A stretch of 64,000 nucleotides of DNA from an uncultured Porphyromonadaceae bacterium (GCA_900542765.1 UQOX01000001.1:62001-126000); one strand, 5' to 3'; counted from the stretch's first letter, positions 27,584-36,616 are shown. Notes: generated from the sequence alone by a model not told the origin. Translations and numbers: made by a program.

Positions 27584-28966
27584 ATGAAACACCCAGCGAA
27601 AAAACTCCTTCCGGCCGCCCTGGCCCTGCTTGCCCCGGCATGGCTGGAAGCCCAAAACCCCATCGTGCAAACCTGTTACACCTCCGACCCGGCACCGATG
27701 GTGCACGACGGCACCCTCTACCTCTACACGGGTCACGACGAAGAGCGTGCCGACTTTTTCTGGATGCAGGAGTGGCGCGTCTATTCGACCGAGGACATGG
27801 TCAACTGGACCGACCACGGCTCCCCGCTGGCCATCGAATCGTTTGCCTGGGCCGATGACCGGGCCTGGGCCTCGCAGTGCATCGAACGCAACGGCAAGTT
27901 CTACTGGTATGTGTGCCTGCACTCGAAACTCACTAACGCCATGGCCATCGGCGTGGCCGTGGGCGATTCGCCCACGGGACCCTTCAAAGACGCCCTCGGG
28001 AAACCCCTCTGCGACGGAAGTTGGGACTACATCGACCCCACCGTCTTCATCGACGACGACGGCAGGGCCTTCCTCTACTGGGGTAATCCCCACCTCTACC
28101 TGGCCGAGCTCAACGAAGACATGGTGTCGTTCAAAGGCGACGTGCAACGGGTGGAACAGACCGTCGAGAGTTTCGGTGCCCCCAATCCCGAGAAACGGAC
28201 AAAAGAGGTAAAATATCCCGACACCTATACCGAAGGCCCCTGGCTCTGCAAACGCGGCGACAATTACTACCTGCTCTATGCCGCCGGCGGGGTACCCGAA
28301 CACATCGCCTACTCGATGAGCCCGAGCCCCACGGGGCCGTGGCGATACATGGGCGAAGTCATGCCCCTGCAAGAGACCGGCGCCTTTACCAACCATGTGG
28401 GGGTGGCCGACTACAAAGGAAATTCCTACCTCTTCTATCACACCGGCAAGTTGCCGGGCGGCGGGGGCTTCGGCCGCTCGGTCGCCGTGGAGCGGTTTGA
28501 GTACAACGCCGACGGGACCTTTCCCCTCATCTACGCCACCAATGAAGGGGTAGACCCGGTAGGCACCCTCAACCCCTACAAGCGCACCGAGGCCGAAACG
28601 ATGGCATTCTCGCGCGGGGTGAAATCGGAACCCAACGCCACGACAGGAATCTACATCGCCGACATACACGACGGCGACTACCTCAAAGTGCGTGCCGTCG
28701 ACTTCGGCCATAACAGTCCGAAGAAATTCCATGTCGCCGCCGCAAGCGCACGGCGCGGCGGGACCATCGAAGTGCGACTCGACAGCATCGGCGGGACGGT
28801 CGTCGCCCGGGTCGACGTGCCATCAACCGGAGGCTGGGAACAATGGAAGCGGTTGAAAAGCGACGCGAGCGGCAACGTATCGGGCGTCCACGACCTCTAT
28901 TTTGTCTTCAAGGGCCGGAAAGGGTGCAAACTCTTCAACCTCGACTGGTGGAAATTCTCCCGCTAA
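27584..28966 (+). CDS. Secreted GH43 glycosidase with C-terminal CBM6-like domain
   Basis: A 460-residue protein with a signal peptide ending near LEAQ (residue 23). The GH43 propeller spans about 28-320, with the base Asp at D35 (TSDPAPMVHDG), the modulating Asp in WDYIDPTVFIDDDG and the acid at E217 (YTEGPWLC). A CBM6-like beta-sandwich follows (about 330-460, beginning KRTEAETMAFSRGVKSE and ending KLFNLDWWKF). It starts 14 bases after the GH97 gene. The family removes arabinofuranose or xylose from plant polysaccharides. It is not closely similar to the other two GH43 proteins in this window. Confidence 0.9.
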   Translation: MKHPAKKLLPAALALLAPAWLEAQNPIVQTCYTSDPAPMVHDGTLYLYTGHDEERADFFWMQEWRVYSTEDMVNWTDHGSPLAIESFAWADDRAWASQCIERNGKFYWYVCLHSKLTNAMAIGVAVGDSPTGPFKDALGKPLCDGSWDYIDPTVFIDDDGRAFLYWGNPHLYLAELNEDMVSFKGDVQRVEQTVESFGAPNPEKRTKEVKYPDTYTEGPWLCKRGDNYYLLYAAGGVPEHIAYSMSPSPTGPWRYMGEVMPLQETGAFTNHVGVADYKGNSYLFYHTGKLPGGGGFGRSVAVERFEYNADGTFPLIYATNEGVDPVGTLNPYKRTEAETMAFSRGVKSEPNATTGIYIADIHDGDYLKVRAVDFGHNSPKKFHVAAASARRGGTIEVRLDSIGGTVVARVDVPSTGGWEQWKRLKSDASGNVSGVHDLYFVFKGRKGCKLFNLDWWKFSR

Positions 28967-29102
28967 GGAGCGCCGCGCCGCCCACACGCCAGGCCGGCCG
29001 GCAGCGGCACCGTCACCGGGAGCCACGACAGGAGTTATCGCCCGCCTGCGCGACAAAACAAATTTTTCGGCCTTTTCCCGACCTTATTTTTCAATTATTT
29101 AC

Positions 29103-29110
29103 TACCTTTG
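29103..29110 (+). promoter_or_regulatory. -7 box of transglutaminase-fold gene
   Basis: TACCTTTG matches TAnnTTTG about 90 bases before the ATG at 29203, leaving a leader with no recognised structure. Confidence 0.5.
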
Positions 29111-29202
29111 GGAAAGAAGGCATTCCCGTCGCGGCTCGAAACGCCATCGAGCCCGCTCGACGCCTACGGCCTTTATCCTTTATCAACTTAACACGAATCG
29201 CC

Positions 29203-30858
29203 ATGTGTCGCAAATTTCTGTTTCTTCTCGGGCTTGCTCTCCCTCTCGGTTTTTGCGCCGCGGCCCAAGACTCCTATGAGGAGTTCCTGAAAAACCGCCG
29301 CAACGAATACAGCAACTACAAAAAAAATGTCGAGGACGACTTTGCCGCCTACCGGGCCAAGGTCAATGCCGAATACACCCAGTTCATGCGCGAAAGTTGG
29401 AAAGCCTTCTCGGGCGAAGATGCCATACCCGTACCCGAGCAAGAGCCACCCGTTCCGCCGACTGTCGCCCCCAAAGAAGACCAGGAACGCCCCGCGGTAG
29501 ACCGCCCCGTCACCATCGATAAAATCATCAAGAAACCCATTGCCCCGATAAGCGTTCCGCAGCCTGTGGTACGCATCGACAAAGAACCCCAACCCCTGCC
29601 CGTCGTACCGCCGACACCCAAAGAAGAACCCGCTCCCATGCCCGACAAGCCCCTTCCCGTAAAGGAAGAACCCCTACCCGAAGGGAAGAAAGAGCCCACC
29701 CCGGTAAAAAAAGAACCGGTGCCCGAGGTAGAAAAACCGGTAACCCCGGCCGACAATCGCTTTGCCTTCTCCTTCTACGGGACCGATTGCCGCATACGCC
29801 TCTATGAGAATCAAAAATTCACGCTGAAAAATACGCAGGAAAACAGCGTGGCCGACATGTGGGAACGCCTCTGCACCGACGAATATACCGACATGGTGGC
29901 CGACTGCCTGCGGCTGAAAGCCGAGCTCAACCTGTGCGACTGGGCATATCTGAAAATGGCCAAGGTCGTGGGCGACTCATTCCTGCGCCCGGGCAGCGAC
30001 GAATCGACCCTGTTGCAGATGTTTATCCTCAACCAGTCGGGCTACCGCACCCGCCTCGCCCGCGGCAACGACAACCACCTCTACATGCTCGTGGCCAGCG
30101 ACTACACCATCTACGGGAAACGCTTCTTCCGGCTCGACAACGTGCGGTTCTACCTCCTGCAACCGTATGAGGGCAACACGATGCACATCTTCGACCGCAA
30201 ATTCCCCAACGACTGCGCCCTGAACCTGGCCATGAACGAGACGCCCCGTTTCGCCGTGGAGAGCTCGGCCGAACGCACCCTCACCGCCAAACGCTTCCCC
30301 GAAGTGAGCGCCAGCGTCTCGACCAACAAGAATCTGATGGATTTCCTGTCCGACTATCCGTCGTCGGCCATCGACAACGACGAAAACACCAAATGGACGA
30401 TTTTCGCCGACATTCCGCTCAGTCCCGAAAATCGCGAACGCCTCTACCCCGCCCTGCGGCAGGCCATCGCCGGGAAGAGCGAAGAGGAAGCGGCCAACAT
30501 GATTATCAATTTCGTGCAGACGGCCTTCGTTTATGAATACGACGACAAGGTGTGGGGCGGCGACCGCATCTTCGCCGCCGACGAGACCCTCTACTATCCT
30601 TACAGCGATTGCGAAGACCGGGCGATTCTCTTCACCCGCATCATACGCGATGTGATGGGTCTCGAAACGGCACTCGTCTACTACCCGGGTCACCTGGCCG
30701 CCGCGGTACGGTTCAACGAAGAAATTCCGGGCGATTACTTCGTCATCGGCGACAAACGATACCTCATCTGCGACCCCACCTTCATCGGCGCCAACATAGG
30801 CCGCACGATGACGGGCATGGACAACAGCCGGGCACAAGTCATTCTGCTCAACCGATAG
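29203..30858 (+). CDS. Secreted transglutaminase-fold protein with proline-rich linker
   Basis: A 551-residue protein with a signal peptide (MCRKFLFLLGLALPLGFCAAAQ). A charged helical stretch follows (about 24-70, DSYEEFLKNRRNEYSNYKKN), then a Pro/Glu/Lys-rich linker (about 75-175, PVPE/PLPVKEEPLP type). The globular part (about 180-551) ends with a transglutaminase-like cysteine-peptidase core: YSDCEDRAILFTRII holds the Cys, GHLAAAVRF the His and LICDPTFIGA the Asp. Such proteins in Bacteroidales are conserved but unassigned. It could be a peptidase or a protein cross-linking enzyme in the periplasm or on the surface. Its last 11 bases overlap the end of the minus-strand MutS-like gene. Confidence 0.8.
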   Translation: MCRKFLFLLGLALPLGFCAAAQDSYEEFLKNRRNEYSNYKKNVEDDFAAYRAKVNAEYTQFMRESWKAFSGEDAIPVPEQEPPVPPTVAPKEDQERPAVDRPVTIDKIIKKPIAPISVPQPVVRIDKEPQPLPVVPPTPKEEPAPMPDKPLPVKEEPLPEGKKEPTPVKKEPVPEVEKPVTPADNRFAFSFYGTDCRIRLYENQKFTLKNTQENSVADMWERLCTDEYTDMVADCLRLKAELNLCDWAYLKMAKVVGDSFLRPGSDESTLLQMFILNQSGYRTRLARGNDNHLYMLVASDYTIYGKRFFRLDNVRFYLLQPYEGNTMHIFDRKFPNDCALNLAMNETPRFAVESSAERTLTAKRFPEVSASVSTNKNLMDFLSDYPSSAIDNDENTKWTIFADIPLSPENRERLYPALRQAIAGKSEEEAANMIINFVQTAFVYEYDDKVWGGDRIFAADETLYYPYSDCEDRAILFTRIIRDVMGLETALVYYPGHLAAAVRFNEEIPGDYFVIGDKRYLICDPTFIGANIGRTMTGMDNSRAQVILLNR

Positions 30859-32701
30859 ACGCGGACTTGTCTTTCTTCCCGCCGCGGGGAATGATGTCCA
30901 TCTGCTCCATGAGGAAACAGGCATTCATGTGGCGTGCCACGCCGGGACGCAGACGGTAATCGAAGTGCAACGCGTCGTCGACGATTTCCGACTCGAAACA
31001 GACGGCCCGCACCACACCGGGATATTCATCGGCGAGCGAGCCCAGCACCAGGTCGTGCGTGGCCGCCACTCCCACGGTTCCCAGCGAGACCAGTTGGCGG
31101 ACGAGGGAAAGTGAGCCCGTCTGCTTGTCGACCGAGTTGGTACCTTTGAGTATCTCGTCGAGAATCACCAAACATCTCTCACCGGCCCGTTGTCGCAACA
31201 CCACTTGCCGCAACCGTTTCAGCTCGGCAAAGAAATAAGACTCGTTGCCGGCCAGCGAGTCGGTCGTGTGCAACCCCGTAAAGAGCGTACAGGGCGTGAA
31301 CGTCATCGACGCGGCACACACCGGCACACCGAGTGAAGCCAACACGAAATTGACCCCGATGGCCCGCAGGTAGGTACTCTTCCCGGCCATGTTCGCGCCG
31401 GTGACAATCAAGAACGAAGGTCGTGCCGGCAACTGCACAGGATTGCAGACACAACGCGCAGGGTCGATGAGCGGGTGTCCCAACGCCTCGGCCACATACA
31501 CCGGGCATTCGCTATCGACCGCCTCAGGGTAGACATACCCGGGGTGATTGTAGGCAAAAGCCGCCAGTGAAGACAGGGCATCAAACTCGGCCAAGGCATC
31601 GAACCAGCGCGTCACCGCACCGCCATGCCGTCGCACCCAGGCATCGAGAGCCGCCAGTTGCCTGAAATCCCACAACAGAAAACCATTGAGCAAGAGAAAC
31701 ACCAACGCATTGTTGCGCTGGTTGAGATCGTCCATCAGGCGATGCAGGTGACGCAAGGCCGCCGAAGCTTTCTCGCCCGGAGCCGCAGAAAAGACGTCGG
31801 TTACCGCACGCAGTTCCGGAGCCGAAAACGAAGCCGATTCGAGGGTCTCGATGAGCCGGGCATACTTCGCCAAGGCACGCAGGCCCGATTCGAGCCGCTC
31901 CTGCGCCTGCGAAATCCGTTTGGCGGCAACCAGCGCAGCCACCAGACACAGCGCAAAGAGCAACCCTATGAGCGACGCGGCAACAGGCCACACCCCCGAC
32001 GAGAGAGCCAGGGCAAGGTAGACAAACGGAAGTATCTTCATGGCCGGCACAACCCCCTTGCGACGGGGAAAGACGGCGGCCGAAAGAGCATCTCCGGCCA
32101 TGGAGACGTCGCCCCGCTTCCCGCCCGAGACCTTGCCGGTGGCGGCAAAATGCAGCCGCAGGTCGGGCAGGGCGGCCAGTTCACGCACCGCCTCCTGGCG
32201 GCGGATTATCGACGCCACATCGGAGAGCGGCCGGCGCAACCAGTCGGCCAAGCGATGACGGCCGGCCTCGGTGGCCGTGCGGTCGATATAGGCAAAGAGC
32301 GATTTCTCGCCGAAGATGTCGAGGTCGGCCGTAAAATCATGCGCGGCATCGAAAAACTCGACACCCCCGTCGCAACCCGAGAAGTCGTACCGCGACAATC
32401 GGGACTCCCGCCGGCAAATCTCCATCGCCGCCTCGACGTAGGCTTTGCGGGCAAAGAGGCGGCCATGCACCTTGACCAGCGCCAGGAAGGCCGCCACGAG
32501 GGCAATGGCCACCGACCACACCACGGGTCCGGGGCACCAGCCGCGCCCCCACACCAGCCAGGCAATAAACAGTAGGGCGAGAGCCACCCGCGCAAAACTC
32601 ACCCGGCGTATGCGACGGGAGAGCTCGGCCAAAGCGACGGCATATTCTTGCAGTTTTCTGTTGTAAAAATCGAGCGGCGACAGGTCGGCAGGTTGTTCCA
32701 T
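30848..32701 (-). CDS. Membrane-anchored MutS-like ATPase
   Basis: A 617-residue protein with the MutS ATPase domain at the C-terminus: Walker A VTGANMAGKSTYLR near 430-443 and Walker B CLVILDEILKGTNS near 510, followed by the ABC-like THD switch. Upstream are a MutS core-like helical region (ISQAQERLE, ELRAVTDVF) and at least three hydrophobic segments (about 32-50, 55-72 and 230-265). It lacks the mismatch-recognition domain with the Phe-x-Glu motif, so it is not the repair protein MutS. The start at 32701 (MEQPADLSPLDF) is chosen over a longer frame because the upstream extension has no homologous look. Such membrane MutS relatives are common in Bacteroidales, and their function is unknown. 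Confidence 0.85.
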   Translation of the reverse strand: MEQPADLSPLDFYNRKLQEYAVALAELSRRIRRVSFARVALALLFIAWLVWGRGWCPGPVVWSVAIALVAAFLALVKVHGRLFARKAYVEAAMEICRRESRLSRYDFSGCDGGVEFFDAAHDFTADLDIFGEKSLFAYIDRTATEAGRHRLADWLRRPLSDVASIIRRQEAVRELAALPDLRLHFAATGKVSGGKRGDVSMAGDALSAAVFPRRKGVVPAMKILPFVYLALALSSGVWPVAASLIGLLFALCLVAALVAAKRISQAQERLESGLRALAKYARLIETLESASFSAPELRAVTDVFSAAPGEKASAALRHLHRLMDDLNQRNNALVFLLLNGFLLWDFRQLAALDAWVRRHGGAVTRWFDALAEFDALSSLAAFAYNHPGYVYPEAVDSECPVYVAEALGHPLIDPARCVCNPVQLPARPSFLIVTGANMAGKSTYLRAIGVNFVLASLGVPVCAASMTFTPCTLFTGLHTTDSLAGNESYFFAELKRLRQVVLRQRAGERCLVILDEILKGTNSVDKQTGSLSLVRQLVSLGTVGVAATHDLVLGSLADEYPGVVRAVCFESEIVDDALHFDYRLRPGVARHMNACFLMEQMDIIPRGGKKDKSASIG

Positions 32702-32821
32702 ACAGGCAGTAGGATTAGTGTAAAAAAATTCGGATAAAAAATTTCCGGCCGCCCCGGCAACACAAGGCACGAAAACCCCGCGACAAAGAGGCGCCTCTCA
32801 TTTGCCGACAACAGCCGCACG

Positions 32822-32853
32822 CAAAGATAAACGATTGCCCGCACACACGCAAA
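32822..32853 (-). promoter_or_regulatory. Promoter of MutS-like gene
   Basis: On the minus strand TTTG (32853-32850) and TATCTTTG (32829-32822) are 20 bases apart, an exact consensus promoter. Confidence 0.75.
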
Positions 32854-32957
32854 AAAGAGTATATATCCATACCCCCGCCTTTCTCCCAAAAATCCTTAAA
32901 GATTCGGGCGTTATCGAAAAAAGCGTGACGCATGCGACAACAATGAGAAGAAAATCG

Positions 32958-32965
32958 TATTTTTG
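32958..32965 (+). promoter_or_regulatory. -7 box of DUF1573 gene
   Basis: TATTTTTG is an exact TAnnTTTG box about 70 bases before the ATG at 33037. Confidence 0.6.
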
Positions 32966-33036
32966 TAAAAGCAGGATTTTCCCCTCCCACGAAGGGTTAT
33001 ACCTGATTACAAACCTATTATCAACCCTCTATCGCC

Positions 33037-33501
33037 ATGATCCGCAAATCGATTCTCATCGTCGGGCTGCTCCTCATCGCCCTGCTGCCGATGCAGGCCG
33101 CCCGCAAACTGACGAAAATATCGTTCGACAAAGTGACCCACGACTTCGGTACCCTCTACGAGAAAGACGGCAACGCCACCTGCACCTTCCGCTTCGTCAA
33201 CGAAGGGAAAATCCCGCTCGTGATACTCCGCGCGCAAGCCTCGTGCGGCTGCACGGTACCCTCTTATCCCGAACACCCCATCGCCCCCGGCGACACGGCC
33301 GAGATGACCGTCGAATACCGCACCCGCCACCGTCCGGGAGAGTTTACCAAGTACATCTTTGTCTACTCCAACACCAAGCCCGACCGCACCACCCTGCAAA
33401 TAAAAGGCGTGGTGATTCCCGACAACGGCAACAACGGCGTCGAGCCCTCGACCCGCGACTACCAACCGGGCGAGCTGCGCACCCGCACCGTCACGAAATA
33501 A
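33037..33501 (+). CDS. Secreted DUF1573 protein
   Basis: A 154-residue exported protein with a signal peptide ending near MQAA (residue 22). The DUF1573 immunoglobulin-like fold covers about 28-125: the stretch DFGTLYEKDG, then ASCGCTVPSYP with the paired Cys typical of the family, PGDTAEMTVEYRTRHRPGEF, and the final strand TTLQIKGVVI. The function of the family is unknown; it is abundant in Bacteroidetes envelopes. It lies 52 bases before meaB, perhaps co-transcribed. Confidence 0.88.
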   Translation: MIRKSILIVGLLLIALLPMQAARKLTKISFDKVTHDFGTLYEKDGNATCTFRFVNEGKIPLVILRAQASCGCTVPSYPEHPIAPGDTAEMTVEYRTRHRPGEFTKYIFVYSNTKPDRTTLQIKGVVIPDNGNNGVEPSTRDYQPGELRTRTVTK

Positions 33502-33553
33502 TCTCGTCACGACATACCGTCTTCCCCGAAAAAACCTCCCTTATCCACTACCC

Positions 33554-34645
33554 ATGAAACATATCGAGAACAACAGCGAATATGCCGGACTTTCGGTGAA
33601 CCAAGGCATCAGCCAACCGCCGTCGATAAACCCCTATCTGGCACAGAAATTGCAACACCGCCGCCGCGAATACACCGCCGCCGAATACATCGAAGGGATA
33701 CGCCAAGGCAACATCACCGTGCTGAGCCAGGCCGTCACGCTGGTCGAGAGCCAACTGCCCGAGCACCAGGCTATCGCACAGGAGGTCATCACCGGCTGTC
33801 TGCCCTACGCCGGGCAATCGGTGCGCATCGGCATCACCGGCGTGCCGGGCTCGGGAAAGAGCACGTCGATCGACGCCTTCGGGCTGCATGTGCTGAGCCG
33901 GGGCAGCAAACTGGCCGTGCTGGCCATCGACCCCAGCAGCGAACGGTCGAAAGGGAGCATTCTCGGCGACAAGACCCGCATGGAACGCCTCTCGCAGGAA
34001 AAAAACGCCTTCATACGCCCTTCACCATCGGCCGGCTCGCTGGGCGGCGTGGCCCGTAAGACCCGCGAGACCATTATCTTGTGCGAAGCCGCCGGCTTCG
34101 ACACCATCTTCGTCGAGACCGTGGGCGTGGGACAGTCCGAGACCGCCGTACACTCGATGGTCGATTTCTTCCTCCTTATCCAGCTGGCCGGCACGGGCGA
34201 CGAACTGCAAGGCATCAAACGGGGCATCATGGAGATGGCCGACGGCATCGTCATCAACAAGGCCGACGGCAACAACATCGAGAAAGCCAAACTGGCACAG
34301 GCGCACTTCCGCAACGCCCTGCACCTCTTCCCGCCCACCCCGTCGGGCTGGGAACCGCAGGTGCTCACCTACTCGGGCTATTACGGGATAGGCATCGACG
34401 AGGTGTGGAAAATGATCGACGACTATGTGGCCTTTGTCAAAGAAAACGGCTACTTCGACCGCCGCCGCCGCGAACAGTCGCGCTACTGGCTCACCGAGAC
34501 CATCGACGAACAACTGCGGGCCCACTTCTACCAGAATCCCGCCATCGCCAGCCAACTGGCCGAGAAAGAACGTCGCGTGCTCGTGGGCGAAGAGAGCCCC
34601 TTCACCGCCGCCCAAGAAATTCTCGACAACTACTTCGCGCGATAG
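33554..34645 (+). CDS. meaB: Methylmalonyl-CoA mutase chaperone GTPase MeaB
   Basis: A 363-residue G3E-type GTPase (ArgK/MeaB family) that protects and gates cobalamin loading of methylmalonyl-CoA mutase. The P-loop is GVPGSGKST (96-104). AIDPSSERSKGSILGDKTRM and FVETVGVGQSE (switch region) are diagnostic, and VINKADG is the guanine-specificity NKxD motif. The N-terminus is about 60 residues before the core, as in family members. It implies a B12-dependent mutase and the succinate-to-propionate route, although the mutase genes are not in this window. Confidence 0.95.
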   Translation: MKHIENNSEYAGLSVNQGISQPPSINPYLAQKLQHRRREYTAAEYIEGIRQGNITVLSQAVTLVESQLPEHQAIAQEVITGCLPYAGQSVRIGITGVPGSGKSTSIDAFGLHVLSRGSKLAVLAIDPSSERSKGSILGDKTRMERLSQEKNAFIRPSPSAGSLGGVARKTRETIILCEAAGFDTIFVETVGVGQSETAVHSMVDFFLLIQLAGTGDELQGIKRGIMEMADGIVINKADGNNIEKAKLAQAHFRNALHLFPPTPSGWEPQVLTYSGYYGIGIDEVWKMIDDYVAFVKENGYFDRRRREQSRYWLTETIDEQLRAHFYQNPAIASQLAEKERRVLVGEESPFTAAQEILDNYFAR

Positions 34646-34662
34646 AGGGGAACTTCACTTTT

Positions 34663-34703
34663 ACAAGAACGGCAACAATCCTGAGGATTGTTGCCGTTCT
34701 TGT
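34663..34703. terminator. Perfect 19-base-stem hairpin between meaB and GH29 genes
   Basis: ACAAGAACGGCAACAATCC pairs perfectly with its complement across a TGA loop. It sits between convergent genes and probably terminates both. Only short T-rich stretches follow. Confidence 0.8.
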
Positions 34704-34721
34704 TTCTTTCCGGGTGTTGCT

Positions 34722-36488
34722 TTACCGAGCGACCTCGACACGGAAGGTGGCGGTGATGCGGCACCGCCCGACCTCGTCGGGGCAACGGAGAATGAGCGCG
34801 TCGCGCGTCTGCCGCCACTCCACGGGGGCATCGCTGCCCAAGAGGGTGACTGCGGTAACTCGTGCCGCTTCGCGGGAAAGAGAGCGTATGACAAGCGTCT
34901 CACCGGCTCGGGGCACCTGCATGCAATAGGCATAGACAGCGCTGTCGGCTCCGAGGGTGAAGCGGAAATCACCCGTCGTGAAAGGCACTTCGGCCTGGCG
35001 GCGTCCGAGTTTGCCACGGGGCGTCAGCGTGGCCGGGATCAGCGGCGACTCACCCCACACGCGCCACGCCCGACTGCCGTAGATACCGGCGGCATTGACC
35101 CGCACCCAGGCTCCTATCTCGTGCAACATGTCGACGCAGGCCGAGTCGAGCGAACCGTCGGGGCGTATGGGTATGTTCACGGCACAATTCCCGTCGCGCG
35201 ACACGCATTCGAGCAGGTAACGCACCACCGACACGGCGTTGTAGTCGATGCCCTCGGCATAGAACCAGTCGCCCACGGGAGCCTCGCCTATCCACATCTG
35301 GTCGCGTTTGATGTCCTTGGGAACGGTGTTTTCAAAGGTCGTCACGATACCGCGACGGCCGGCCGGGTGGAACTTGACGATGCTGAACACGTCGACCTCG
35401 CCATGCTTCTTCAACGCCCGGTTGTAGTACGAGGCGATGACCCGCTGGGCGGCATCGCTCTTGGTGCCGGTACCGGTGCGTATGCCGCAAAAGGGTTGCA
35501 GGGTGTTGCCGTCGGTGTAGATAAAGTCGGGGTCGTACTTCTCGATGGCGTCCTCGATGCGCAGGGCCCATTGTGTGGTGTACCAGCGGGCATAGTCCTG
35601 ATGGCGGGTGAAGATGCCCTCTTCGGGACGGTTCACAAACTCGTCCATCGTCTTGTACTCCCGCAGGTTTATCCCGTAAAGCCATTGCAGGGGATAGGGT
35701 TCCCACCACCGGCCCTCGGCTCTCTCGTAGACGAGGCGTCCGTCGTAGGGAACACCGGCATAGGGACCGGTAGAGTCGCACTCAAAAGCCGTCTGCCACC
35801 ACCACCAGGTATATTCGTGATGGAAGGTGATGCCGAAGTGCATGCCCTGTTCCCTGACAGCCGCGGCCCACTCGCCCAGCAGGTCGCGGTGCGGACCGAT
35901 GTTGACCGCGTTCCACGGCTGGTAACGCGAGTTCCACAAGTCATAGTTGTCGTGATGCACTCCCAGGATAAAGAGGTAACGGGCACCGGCCTCGTAGAAG
36001 AGTCGGGTATAGGCCGCCGGGTCGAGCCGGTCGGGGTTCCAGGTGCGCAGCACATCTTTGTAGCCCACCTGCGAGGGGTGGCCGTATTTTTCGAGATGGG
36101 CCTTGTAGGCGGGATAATCGCGTTGATAGAGCCGGCGGGCATACCAGTCGCCGCACTCTCCCACCGCCTGGGGGCCGAAGTGCACCCAAAAGCCGAACTT
36201 GGCCTGCCGCAACCACGCCACCTCATCGGGATAGGGGGCGCTGATGCTGTCCCACGTCGGGCCGAAAGGGCCTTCCCACATGGGAAAATCGCTCTTCACC
36301 TCGGCATAGTCACGGCGGTCGCCGAGGGGTACCGAGGCGACCGGGAGGGTATCGGGCAGAGGGGGTAAGGCCAGTGTCTCGGGCAGCAGCAGCGTGTCGG
36401 GTGCCATCGTGGGCGAAGGGGTGGCGTGTGCCACGGCTCCTGCCATCAGAAGGGGGAAAACAAATGTGGCTATGCGCAGGTGTTTCAT
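34722..36488 (-). CDS. Secreted GH29 alpha-L-fucosidase
   Basis: A 588-residue exported enzyme, signal peptide MKHLRIATFVFPLLMAGAVAHA. The GH29 barrel covers about 85-440. WLRQAKFGFWVHFGPQAVGE is the N-terminal barrel signature, LGVHHDNYDLWNSRY holds the substrate-binding His pair, and the nucleophile Asp is at about 326 in DFIYTDGN. A C-terminal beta domain follows. It hydrolyses terminal alpha-L-fucose from glycans such as mucin or milk oligosaccharides. The acid/base residue of GH29 is poorly conserved and was not assigned. The start at 36488 is set by the signal peptide; the longer frame to 36521 crosses the -7 box. Confidence 0.9.
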   Translation of the reverse strand: MKHLRIATFVFPLLMAGAVAHATPSPTMAPDTLLLPETLALPPLPDTLPVASVPLGDRRDYAEVKSDFPMWEGPFGPTWDSISAPYPDEVAWLRQAKFGFWVHFGPQAVGECGDWYARRLYQRDYPAYKAHLEKYGHPSQVGYKDVLRTWNPDRLDPAAYTRLFYEAGARYLFILGVHHDNYDLWNSRYQPWNAVNIGPHRDLLGEWAAAVREQGMHFGITFHHEYTWWWWQTAFECDSTGPYAGVPYDGRLVYERAEGRWWEPYPLQWLYGINLREYKTMDEFVNRPEEGIFTRHQDYARWYTTQWALRIEDAIEKYDPDFIYTDGNTLQPFCGIRTGTGTKSDAAQRVIASYYNRALKKHGEVDVFSIVKFHPAGRRGIVTTFENTVPKDIKRDQMWIGEAPVGDWFYAEGIDYNAVSVVRYLLECVSRDGNCAVNIPIRPDGSLDSACVDMLHEIGAWVRVNAAGIYGSRAWRVWGESPLIPATLTPRGKLGRRQAEVPFTTGDFRFTLGADSAVYAYCMQVPRAGETLVIRSLSREAARVTAVTLLGSDAPVEWRQTRDALILRCPDEVGRCRITATFRVEVAR

Positions 36489-36518
36489 GGTCGTGATAGG
36501 AAAAAGGTTAACGTGTGA

Positions 36519-36526
36519 CAAACTTA
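36519..36526 (-). promoter_or_regulatory. -7 box of GH29 gene
   Basis: The minus strand reads TAAGTTTG, an exact TAnnTTTG box about 30 bases before the ATG at 36488. It overlaps the longest open frame and so supports the shorter start. Confidence 0.55.
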
Positions 36527-36558
36527 CGAATTTTCAACACAAGGAGCGCGGCCGGCAC

Positions 36559-36593
36559 AAAAAAAAACTCCACCTCGTTGAGGCGGAGTTTTC
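36559..36593 (-). terminator. Terminator of argS
   Basis: On the minus strand AAAACTCCGCCTC pairs with GAGGTGGAGTTTT (one mismatch, loop AAC) and continues into a run of about nine T. It lies 24 bases after the argS stop. Confidence 0.85.
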
Positions 36594-36616
36594 AGAAATA
36601 TACCGAATGGCTGTTT

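Larger units (their letters stand above)
32702..33036. other. Divergent intergenic region with two promoters
   Basis: No gene is seen. It holds the promoters of the MutS-like gene (minus strand) and of the DUF1573 gene (plus strand), leaving a leader of about 110 bases for the former and about 65 for the latter. Confidence 0.6.
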
